The notes beneath the pieces are model-generated. The model was not told where the DNA came from and made no database searches. It saw only the letters and a program-made list of their open reading frames with translations. Position numbers and translations under genes: made by a program. Below, in pieces: positions 41,901 to 53,900 of a stretch of 64,000 nt of DNA. The DNA comes from Paguma larvata (lineage: Eukaryota; Chordata; Mammalia; Carnivora; Viverridae), in the NCBI GenBank assembly GCA_030068075.1, contig CM057831.1:12629370-12693369 (forward strand), in the 5' to 3' direction. How positions within the stretch are numbered: the first letter of the stretch is position 1; each line of letters opens with the position of its first letter.

Positions 41901-44900
41901 TGGCATGCAAAGACTAAAGTATTTATCGTCTGGCACTTTTCTGAAAAGTTCGCAGACCCCCTGTTAGAGAGGAGCTGGAATATGTCCAGACCGATGATCC
42001 ATTGCGTGCACTTTGGAATGGCAAGTGCCAAATCAGCCGGCTAAGTTTTGGTAGGAATGCCAGTCATGGGAAAATGTAACTAGATTTTCTGAATATGTAA
42101 AGATAAAACTTTTATCACAAGCAGGCAGTTCTTAGAGTTGATTATGGATGTTCTCAATTTTTGCTTAAACAGATAAGGAAGAAGCTATTGGCTTAGTGAT
42201 AAAGGCTCCCTTCCCCCGGTTCGTCACTAAAGGAGAAAGCAGAAGTATAGCGTGACCATGGTATACCCTGCCACGTTTTAAGTCTCAGTTTAATAACCAG
42301 AACTGTGATGCTGTAGATGCATAGATGATGAATATATGGTATGCGTTAGGTAACTAATAAGAATAAGAATCACAACTTCACTTATTTTACTTTAATTTTA
42401 GGATGCTGAGAGCAATCCGCTGTGTCGTCGTCTGCAGCTGAAGGATATCATTCCTACCCAAATGCAGAGGCTTACTAAGTACCCTCTTCTGTTAGATAAT
42501 ATTGCCAAATACACAGGTACAGCGTTCTCACTGAAATTAAAAAGCTTAGGAACACAACACAACACAACAAAAAAAACCCCATGTCCTGCGAAATAATCCC
42601 TCACAGAGTCCCGATGTCCAGGGGCTCGATTTCCAAAGAGTATGGCAACATTTTCTAACAAGATTCAACCCAGTCTTCTTCGGGCCATTTGGTTTAATGT
42701 GCTCCATTAGTAGCTCTTAACACAGCATCTGGCAAACTATGGATCGTGGGCCAAATCTGGCTCATTACCTATTTTGTAAAAAAAAAAAAAAAAAAAGAAA
42801 GCTTTATTGGAACGTACTCCTGCTCATTTGTTGACAAATTGTCTTTGACTGCTTTTGCACCAAACAGCAGAATTGAGTAGTCGTGATGACAAAGGCCACT
42901 TAGCCCTCAAAGTGTAAAATACTTGTCATCGGCACCTTACAGACAGAGTGCCCCAGCCCTTCCTCTAGCATACATCATATCTGCTTTGAAGAAGGCGTAT
43001 CCTGGGCAGAGAAATGCTGTGTATCTAACATGTCCCTCCACGTGCGTTTAGAAACAGGAGGTCTGTCCGAGTTTCTGAGTTGGGCTTTAGGCTCTTACAC
43101 TTAGTTCTCGTTAATAACCTCATGCAAACTCCTGTTTCTTGTACCTGAAAATTTGGAAATAACTCATGCATGTTAATTTTTATGGTTCAACACACCTGTT
43201 CCAAGTAGGTGGGCTGTTGTTCAGAGGATTGTAATCTTAAATATTCTGGTTTTGTCATTCTTTACATTGTAGGCCTCAGTGTAATCTCAACACATTTTGG
43301 TGAATTTTATCTTCTTTCAATGATAAAATGTTGTAATCTATTTTCTTTCCTTAAGTATATTCTCAAATTCAAAGAAACTTCTTCTGTAGTTATTTTGAAT
43401 TGTGTTATGTTATCGTGAAACAGTTGTTGCTGAACAGGCCCACTGGACATAATCACATAGGCTGTGCACTCAGGGGAGATTCTAGGGGGAGCAGGGGTCC
43501 CACTTACATAGCTTTCAGCGTGAAGGAGACCCACTCCCTGGAGAATGTAGCATGGTGGGGCCGATACTGGATGTAAAGCATAGGTCCTTGAATTGGGGCT
43601 TCTGTTTGTCATAAGACATCTCACCTGCCCAAAGACTGTCTGAATTGAGATTCTGCTGTAGATTTTAGCCTGATACAAAAATATTCAAGGTCTTCATATG
43701 TTTATGTATAGAAAATTTGTGTTTTCTGGTTTCCTTTATTTTAAATTTTGGCTTTTTCTTCCATACTTAGAATGGCCAATGGAAAGGGAGAAGGTGAAGA
43801 AAGCTGCAGATCACTGTCGTCAGATCTTAAATTATGTAAATCAGGCTGTCAGGGAGGCAGAAAACAAGCAGGTAAGAAGGGAAAAACAAGAAGATATAAG
43901 ATAACATGGGCAGAGTATTAAATTAATGTTACCCAGAATCCGTGAAATAATAATTGAAATTATCATGATGTAATTGATCGGTGGAGTGTTTGTTGGCTAT
44001 TCGTGTAGTAGGTGGGTCTAGTTCAGTCTGTGGTAGAACATCAGATTTGTATTTGGCGTTTTTGAGCATCTTTAGTTGTTTGTTCTTTCATTTATCTGTT
44101 CATTTGACAAATATTTCCAGAGCATCTGTGTGCGGAGTGTATGCCGAGTGTAGGGTAGAGAGTGCTTAAGTAAATGAGTAAAGTAAGCGCCCACATTGAG
44201 CCTAGTTTCTGGCAGGAGAGGAAGGTCCTGAAGCAGGTTGTGGTGCAAGTATTTTGTAAGTTGTGATAGCTGCTCTGAAGGAGACTTTGGGGTGCTAGGA
44301 GTGTGCAGCCAGTGCTGGGGTACGGGGGGAGCCTGGTTTGAGGGTGTTGGGTGGTGGCCATCAGAGAAAGCTTCCTTGAGGAGTTGACATTTAACCCAAT
44401 CTCTGAAGAGTGAGTGGAGATAAACCAAAAGAATATGGAAAGGGGCGACCTTACCACTAGAGGGAATAGCATGTACCAAAGTCCTGGGGTAAGAAGGAAG
44501 CACGTTCTGTCTGAGGAACTGAGAGATTAGGTTAGTGTGGATCATGCCTGAAAGGTGAAGTCAGAAAGGTAATGAGAGGGGGTACAGTAGTCCAGGGCCA
44601 AGTCCTACAGGGCCCCGCAGACAGTGTTAATGTTAAAGATGCTGATTTTGAGAGTACTAGGAACTCATTATAGACATTTAAGGAGAAGAGTGGCATGTTC
44701 AGATTTTTCACTCTGTAAGTAGCACTCGTACTAGTCTGTGGCGGATGAGTTGAAGGGGGCAGGGAGCGGATGAAGGAGCTCAGTCTGGTGTAGCAGTTCA
44801 GGACAGGTGGTGGCGGCTCGAGAGGTACAAGAATCGGAAAAGTAGAAAGTAAAACTAATAGGATTTGGTGACTGATTCAGAGAAGGATTTGAAGGGAGGC

Positions 44901-47900
44901 TGTGATGGTAGGAATAAATCCCGGTCTCTGGTTTGCACATTTGGGTGGACAGGATGAGTGAGGAAGCCCCAGATTGGGAGGGCAGATGAAGAGTTCAGTT
45001 TGGGATATCAGGCGAAGATGTACGGTGTGCAGCGGCTTGATGGATCCGGCTCTGAGAGGACTGTGCTGAAGATAAAAATGTGAGATTGTGAGCATAGATA
45101 GAGGTGAGTGGAATCCCTGGACCTGGATATAATTTCTTAGGAACTGAGTTAGGATGACGGCTCTGTTGCTGAGGCTGTAGGAGAACGGGAAGTTTCAAGC
45201 GTGTTGCTTGCAGTGTAAAACGATAAAACTCCAGAAAGGCAGTTTGGAAATACGTGCCTAAATTAGCAGCGCATGTATTCCTACATCTGCCCCTGGACCC
45301 AGCAGTTCGTCCTAGTGATTACCCGGGAGACATGAAGATTGTGCGCATAGATGTGTACAGGAACGTTCACCGCAGAAGCCAAATGTGGTGTGGTCATAAA
45401 CCAGGATAAGAAACACAGGCAATAAAAAGGAAGCAACCTGCTGATACAGCGTAGATGCTCCTCGCCAGCGTGGTGCTGGGTGAGAGAGAGCAGATGAGAG
45501 CACATATGTATAGTTTTATTTATGTGAGCTTCTAGAACAGGCTCAGCTAATCTGTGGTGGGCAAAAGGGTCAGAAAAGTGGTGGTTACCGGAATGTGGGG
45601 CCGGAGGCTAACCAGGAGGAAGTACCAGGGAGCGTTCTGAGGTGATGGCAGTATTTCGTATGGCAGTTTGATTGCACAGGTGCATGCGTGTGTAAAAATT
45701 TGTGGGAAGGTACATGTAACGTGTGTGCATCTCACTGTGTGTACATTTTACTTTAAAAAAGTATCTGTAGAGGCGCTTGGGTGGCTCAGCCGGTTGAGCG
45801 TCCAACTCTTCTCGTTGGCTCCGGTCAGGATCTCATGGGGGCATCGAGCCCTGTGTTGGGCTCTGTGCTGACAGCGTGGAGCTTGCTTGGGAGTCTCTCT
45901 CTCCCCCTCTCCTTCCTTGCTTATGCTCTCTTTCTCAAAATAAGTAAATAAACTTAAAAAATGTTTTAAAAAGTAACTTTTGTTAATGATATGCATGCTA
46001 AAATATTTAAAGGTAAAGTGTGTTTACATCTGTAAGTTGTTTTGAAATGCATTCAAACTGTGTGGTGCATTGGTGGATAGCTAGAGGAAAGAATAGACAT
46101 ATGATCAAAAAAATACGGCAAATATTAACTGGGATTAAGTGGTGGTGTACGGGTGCTTATTATACACATTCAGACTTTTCTTTTCACTTGGATATTTTTG
46201 TAATCTTGGGGGAAAATGTGCATATGCTTTGACCTAACAGTTGTTCCTTTAGAAATTAATCTTACAGATGAATCTATACATGTCCATAAAAATACATGTT
46301 TTAAAGCCATTATATCACAATATTGTTTGTTATAGGAGAGGACTGGAAGTAACTTACATGCCCATCAGTACAGTGTAGTTATATAAACTATATTATATTC
46401 ATAGAGCTTAATACCATATAGCCATTTGAAAAATGAGTTCTCTATGTGCTAACGTGGAGCAGTCTCCAAGATAGAGTGATGAGTGATACACACACACATA
46501 CACACACACGTATGTGAATATGTTACCATTTGAGTAATTGATATATTAATATAGTATGCTACCGTATCTTTGTAGAAAGGATATATATACACACAGCAGG
46601 CACAGAGAGAAGCATACTTACATATGCATGTATTCTGTTTGCTTAGAATTTTTCTCCTAGGCTACCCAAGAATGGGTATTAGGATTGAGGAGGCCAGAGG
46701 ACAGGATTGGGTGCCTTATATCACTTTTTGGATTTTGCACCATGTACGTGATTTACATATCCAGAAAATAACCATAAGCTAGTTAGAGGCCAGTGAGTTT
46801 GAAAAGCAGATTGAACAAGAACAGCCAAAGAGGGAAGAGGAAAACTAGGAGGGTGTGGTGTCTCCAGAGCTAGTGGAAGGGGGTGTTTTAAGAAAGATTG
46901 AGCTGTCGGTCTGTCAAGTGTTGCAGAGAGCTCTGTAAAATTCAGGTAAAGAATGTCCATTTGGTTTGGGAATTGGGAGGTCATTGGTATCCAAAGCAGT
47001 AACCTTGGCTCCGTCTTGTCTTAATTTTCAGCGCTTAGAAGACTATCAGCGTCGCCTCGATACCTCCAATCTGAAGTTGTCAGAGTACCCAAATGTGGAA
47101 GAGCTCAGGGTGAGAGATTGTCTAATCATAATTTAAAAACTGAAGTACAATTTACTAAAGACCTGGCAGGTAATTAACATCTCCATGGGAACATCCATCA
47201 CCAGAAGGAGTTCTTGTATCACAGATTGTCTATATTTATGATTCTGTTCTTTGTTTGCAACATCTGGCCTGCGTGAAGATGAGTCTTTCATTAGAGGAAT
47301 ATTTTGTGTAAAACTAACTTTTTGTAACAGGAATTTGCAGGAGACTAAGGGAGCATTGGTAATTTAATTTTATTGTGTTCTTACAGTTCGGATGAGAGTA
47401 GGGCTGTTTACTCTGGGTACTTTCTAGATTATTGAGTAAAACAAGATAATTTTTTCATGAAGCTCTTCAAAAGCATAAATGTTGAAACCATTACAGGAAT
47501 GATAGTAAAATATTTAGTAATTGCCATTTCTGTTATATGGGGCTTTTGTGTTAAGTAACCGCTTAGGATTTTTAATCTTCCTTGGACTGTTTTACTTGGT
47601 GGTTGTTCTGGCAGATTTATTTGGTGGCTGGTTAATTTGACTTTTATGTCCTATATAACAGCTTGTCAACAAGCAGGCTTAACATGCTTAGCCTCTTTAC
47701 TTCCAGACAGTGGGATTTTTCTAGGGCTACATAGACTAGAAGATGGTTCTCTTACTAAATTGTTAATAATTAGAGCAAGGCCGATCACTGCCTTGACTCT
47801 GTGATGAGTACTCTTCTTCCTTAGCTTGATTTGGAACTAGAGCCTGGCACTCACGGGCCTCCAGCAGATAAGCTAGGCACCCCCCGCCCCATCTAGTTAT

Positions 47901-50900
47901 TCATAGAAAAATGAGGGGATGGGCTGCGAATCCAGTGCTGAATGTTTGCAACTTCATTTTCATAAGCTGCTGTCCTGTGTTTAGGGTGAGATTTAGAAGA
48001 CAGCACTCCTGAATGTTTTCCTGCGAGATACTTCTTCCTTTTTAGGAAGTCGCGTGCAGCTTACTTTAACTTGCTCTTTGTTCCACGGTCAGTAGTTGAT
48101 AGATCTCGATAGTGATAGTGAAGGTGAAATGGTATCTTTTATATGAAGAATTTCTTGAAAAGAGACTGTACGGAATATTATCTCCCTAAGTGTTTAGAAA
48201 TAATTTGTGTATAATTCTCTTTATTTTGGCAGAATTTGGATTTAACAAAAAGGAAGATGATTCACGAAGGGCCCCTGGTCTGGAAGGTGAATCGGGATAA
48301 AACTATTGGTAGGTGTGATGCCTGTCAGTTCGAGGGAGAGTGGAGGAAAAGCAGAGAACAGCACCGTTCCCTTATGCCTGAGCACAGTTTTCAGCTGCGG
48401 CAGGGAGCGGCGCCGCTCTCGGAGTTCTGCAGATCTGCCTGTGCTGTTGTGTTACGTGTGAAGTGCGTTAAATATTCATTTGGGGTGAAGCAGAAGTTTG
48501 TCATGATTCTGCCTTGTCTCCGACATTCTTGTATTCTAGTGAGCTTTCCAGTAAGCTTTCTTTAAACCACTGCATTTCAAACTGTCTGTGGTGAGAAACC
48601 GTGGGGCTTTTTTGTTTGTTTGTTTGTTTTCTCATCAGTCCCAGTTTGACACGTCAGTGTCCATACAATATAAAAATGAATTATTATTATTATTATTATT
48701 TTAAAGTTTATCTTGAGAGAGAGAGAGTACAAATGGGGGAGGGGCCGAGAACGGTGGAGAATCTGAAGCAGGCTCTGGGCCATTAGCACAGAGCCCGATG
48801 CGGGGCTCTCGAACTCATGAAACCGAGAGACCATGACCTGAGCCGAAATCAAGAGTCAGACGTTTAACCAGCTGAGCCACTCAGCTAAAAATGAAACTAA
48901 AATAGGCAATAGCAAGTTAATTTTTAACATGTATTAGGATATATTAGAGTTAACAGAAATAAATTTTCTGTGTCAAATTATTAAAAAGTTTGTAAACCAC
49001 ATCTCTTCTGCACTAATCACCTTCTCTGTGTTTTTGTCTCCAGATCTATACACGTTGCTGCTGGAAGACATTCTTGTTTTATTACAAAAGCAGGATGACA
49101 GACTGGTGTTAAGGTGTCACAGTAAGATCCTGGCGTCTACAGCTGATAGCAAACACACTTTTAGCCCTGTCATTAAGTTGAATACAGTGTTGGTTCGACA
49201 AGTGGCAACAGGCAAGTATGTCTGCATCCTGACGGTAAGCTTCAGGTTCATCATTGAGTGAGATGTAGCCCAGCTGGCGTAGAGTTTTATTTTTTTTTAT
49301 ATTCTTAGGCAAATGAAGTAAAATTTCTTTGCTGGGTAGAAAGTAAGAGTTCGTACCCCCACATTATTTGAAAGTCCTAGATTCTCTGAGTAATTTTCTG
49401 CATATTACTTTGATCTTTATTCCATGTTCAAATCATTGATAGACCCCAGCGAAGACAGTGAATTGAGAGGTAATCCCAACGAAAAGGCTTCCGTGAGAGT
49501 GGTGTATTTTTTGATTTGTGAAAAAAACACAAACAAAAATGAAGAGATGGGTTTAGTTTGGGTTATTTGAAATCAGTTTAAGTCAGCAAGTTATATATTA
49601 ACTGTACCAACAATGAGATCCCTTTTAAAACTTGTTAGTTCCACAATGGCCAGATAAGTTGGTGACCTCTTTTCTCCTGCATCTAGCTGCTTAGCAAAAG
49701 GGCAGTTCAAAATAAATGCAAGAAAGTCAGTTCAGTAATTTAGATGTATTGACACCTCTCGTTTCAAATAAGGTACTGTGGAATCAGTGCTGGTTTTTAT
49801 GATCTTTGTCTTACTGAAGTATAATGTGTACAGTATAACATACAGAAGTTGCACAAAGTTTTAAGCATATAACTTGATGATTTTTTACAAAGTGAACATG
49901 TTTACAAAGTGAACACATTAACCTTTACCTAGATTAAGATTCAGACTAGATCAGGACACTAGAGGCATCCTTCATAGCCCTTGTAGGTCATATTCATGTC
50001 GTTAGAATAATTTTTGTTTTTTCCAGATAACAAAGCTTTGTTTGTCATCTCCATGTCGGACAATGGAGCCCAAATTTATGAACTGGTGGCACAGACGGTT
50101 TCTGAAAAGACTGTGTATGTATTAGACATAGCTACCATACTCTAATAGTTTTTATTGTCCTGAATATAGTATTCTATAAGCTTAGCTTCATTTTTGTAAT
50201 ATCGCTTTGAAAACCAAAAACCGTATGCAAATAAGCTCTTCCTTTGTATTGTTTTAGAGATGTCTTTCAAAGAACCTGTTCCTTTTCAGACTGATGTCTC
50301 TCATTTTGACTGTATTCTTTTGAAAGTATCTTTTCTAAAGAGAAATTCTCACAAGTGTCAAGCGAAGTTTTTTAATGGGCAGCGTATGCATAATGTTGTC
50401 TGTTAGGTTTTTCTTGAAGGTGTAGCATTTTTTATCATCTACTTACATTGCCAAAAGAAAGATACTCTCTGGCAGAAGTAGGGTTTTTTGTTGGATCGGC
50501 TTGGTTTGGTTTCTGGTTTGTTTTTGTTGTTACTTCTTTCTGAGTGTATTTAAAGGGCATTTGTTTTTCCTTTCGCTTTCGGATTTTGGAACCTTTTCAA
50601 ACTTCTGCAGCTGGCAGGACCTTATCTGTCGGATGGCCGCCTCCGTGAAGGAACAGTCGGCAAAGCCAATCCCACTGCCCCAATCACCACCTTGCGAGTG
50701 AGTGTGCGTTTGCGTTACAGCAGGACTGAGTCCGTGTTTTGGTCAGGAGAGGAATAGATAATTCTTACTCTGTGTCACGGTGGTGTTCGGGCACCTCATG
50801 AAGCTGAGAGAGTGTTTTCTTTCTTCCACAGAGGAGACAATGATGAAGAAGAACCTCCAAAATTAAAGGTGGAACATCATAGCATTTCAGTCCCTGGTCT

Positions 50901-53900
50901 GCAGAGTCCAGGTAAACTGATCTCTTCGGTTTACCTGCACGAGTGGAGTCCTTACATTACTTACTGAAATGAAAAGAGCCTTTCCGTCCTTTGGCTTATG
51001 CAGGTTCTCACACAAGCCAGTTCTTTAACAGACTTCGCTCGTGAGCCTTTTGTGTGCCCTTTAACACCGCTCCAAGTGCCGGGTCTTTTACTCGACAGCA
51101 GATGGTCTCTGTACTCAGGGGGTCGTTGTTTCAAGTATTTCCTGAATGCTTCACGTTGTAAGTTAAAAGTTTCATTTAAGATCTATTCTCCCTTTTCTGT
51201 TCCATTGAACAGACAGAGATTTGGGATTAGAGTCTCCCTTAATATCGTCAAAACCTCAGTCTCATTCACTGGGTGCCTCTGGGAAGTCCGAGGTAGATGA
51301 TCTGTTTGTGGCTGAGAGGCAGTTTGCTAAGGAGCAGCATGCAGACGGGACTCTGCAGGAAGCTGGAGCGAGTTACCCTGTCCCAGTCCCAGACCCGCAC
51401 TCTCCTGCCTCGGAAGAACGGTGGGCATTGGATGCACTAAGGAATTGTAAGTTCTGTTCGTAAGTTAACACAGACGCTTGTGAAGTAGCAGAGTTGTGTC
51501 GTGTGCCACGCAGCCATTTGGGAAGAATCCAAAGAAGTTTAAACTCTGACTTTTCCCTTAAAGAATTTTACTGTCTAGTTGGGAAGATGATGGAAAACCG
51601 CCTCCCACCTTTTAAAGTAACCAGTACAGGCTGTCCCAGTTGATCTGGTGGCGGTGACCAGAGAGAGATGCATCAGGAAACAAGAGAGAGATGATTATCA
51701 CCTTGAAGAATGGGTAGGATGCAGATAGGTGTGTAGAAAAGATAAGAATAATGATAGGGCCAGAAGCACAGAGGCAGAAAACTCTTGAGTGTGTTCAGAG
51801 AGCAGCAAGTGGACCGTGTGAGCTAAAGGAGGCAGAGAAGCGGCGGGAAAGGTGGAAGATGGGGAGTGGAGGCCAGCCGTTGTGAACCTTGAGTACCGGA
51901 GTGAGTCCCTCGACTTTCAGAGTGGCACAGCGCAGGGCTTTGGGGCTTTTTCAGACCACAGATGCTCTTCTGATTTTCTCGTGGAGACTGCAGTATTCTG
52001 CACCCCGGCCCATCCTCTCTCTCTGCCTCGCACACACCACACAGCACATATCCACGAGACGGGTGGCCCTTGCCACTGTTAGCTACCCCCTTCCTCTGCA
52101 GCCTGGCTGAGAATCACTTACAAATGGCAGCCTGTCACGTCTCCGAAGTGTACTGGAGGCGGGGAAAGGCAGAGAAGGGCTGCCCTAGCTGCAGAGAATC
52201 ATTGAAGTTTTTACGCTAGGGCACCACTAATGAGAGCAGGAGAGTGTGACTGAGAGTGCAGGACGGGGAAGAGGTCAGGACACTGTGGCTGCTGTGAAGC
52301 TACAGTAGGAGTCTGGGCCTGAGGCTAGAATGGTGTCAGAGGAATAGAAATCAAGTGAGGAATGAAAAAGTACAATTGATTTGTTTGGTGGAAGGACAGA
52401 GAAAGGGGAACATGTAGATGATTTCAGTATTCTTTCCGGAAATAAAAGTCAGAAAGGACCACTGCCCACTGTCACACTTTTTTGTTGTTGTTGTTTTTTA
52501 ACTAGCATGCACGAGTTGGGGAGAGGAGCAGAGGGAGAGAGAGAGAATCCTAAGCAGGTGTCATGCTTAGCACAGAGCCCGACGCAGGGCTTGATCTCAA
52601 AATCCTGGGATCGTGACCTGAGTCAAAATCAAGAGTCGGATGCTCAATCCACTGAGCCACCCAGGGGCCCCATTTTTTCCTTTCTTTTGTTACCAGAGAT
52701 TACAGGCAAGCTGTTTATAGTATCTCTTAGGAAATGAAGGTAGAGCGGGACAGAGGGCCAAAGACTCAGAGCCGCGTGGAGACAGTTTCCCTAAAGAAAC
52801 AGAAGATAGACATGAAGCCAGAGTGAAAAGTGGAGAATTGGTCAAATTCTTTAAAATCTAATTCATTCTAGATTCTCCTGAATTAGCCGTCACAATGATT
52901 TCCGATGGTTTGACTGACACTGTCCCACTAGTAAGGTCATTAAAAAAAAAAAAAACAACTAATAAATATTTTCTTATCCTTTGGAACTATACATGCCACC
53001 AAACCATCTTTATTTTCTTCACCATGTAAGGAGATTCTCTGGGTTATTATAAAGTGATAAAATAAATGTTCTGTGTGTCTAATAAAATTAGAAAAAATAA
53101 CGCCTGTGGATACCGCGTCGGCTTCTGGAGAAAGCAAAACTTTCAGGGCTTCTTTGCCAGCGTAACACAGCTTTTTAACATCTTTTTTAGAAAGTACTTT
53201 TGTGTGATTATTCAGGACACATGGAAGGAAAAATAGACAAAGGCATGGCATTGGTTATTTAGCTGTCTCCCCATTCAGAAGGCTTACTTACATCTTTTCA
53301 AGTCTTGTTTGCTATTAAATCTTGTCTAGATGGTGCTTTATTTCACTTTTCAATACAAAACCAAAAAATGAGGGTACAAAATTAGTATTTTGACTCTATG
53401 TTACTAAAAAGATCCTTACTTTTAGAAATAATTGGTAGTTCCACAAACTAATTTAATTCTGGCGTTCTGAGGCTAGTGTTGTGAGTGTGTGTGTTTTTTT
53501 CCTCCCTCCTAAATCTTTCAGTGGGCCTGTTGAAGCAGTTGCTTGTACAGCAGCTGGGTCTGGCCGAGAAGAGTACTCAGGAAGACTGGCCACGTTTCCC
53601 GAGATACAGGACGGCGTCTTCAGGGGTGCAGACAGACAGTGGAACCCAGAACTCTGAAAATAGTAAGGCCTGTCCTCCTGGTGAAGGACAGATGCCCTTT
53701 AGAACTGAAAGTGGTGACGTTTCCGCTTGTTACAGTCCACGGACTTCAACTGAATCTTCTGCTCCACGGGATTCAGTGGCACTGGCCTTCCAAGATAGCC
53801 AGGCAAGTAACATTTTAGTACTGGACCAGGTGACCATGACCCCAGAGATGCCTCCTGCAGAGCCGGACGGGAGTCTCGATGAGAGCGGAGAGCACTTTTT

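Noticed and set aside
49227..49245. GT donor (gacg|gtaagc) downstream of the GC donor
   Set aside because: It adds 23 nt, which is not a multiple of three and breaks the reading frame into exon 28.
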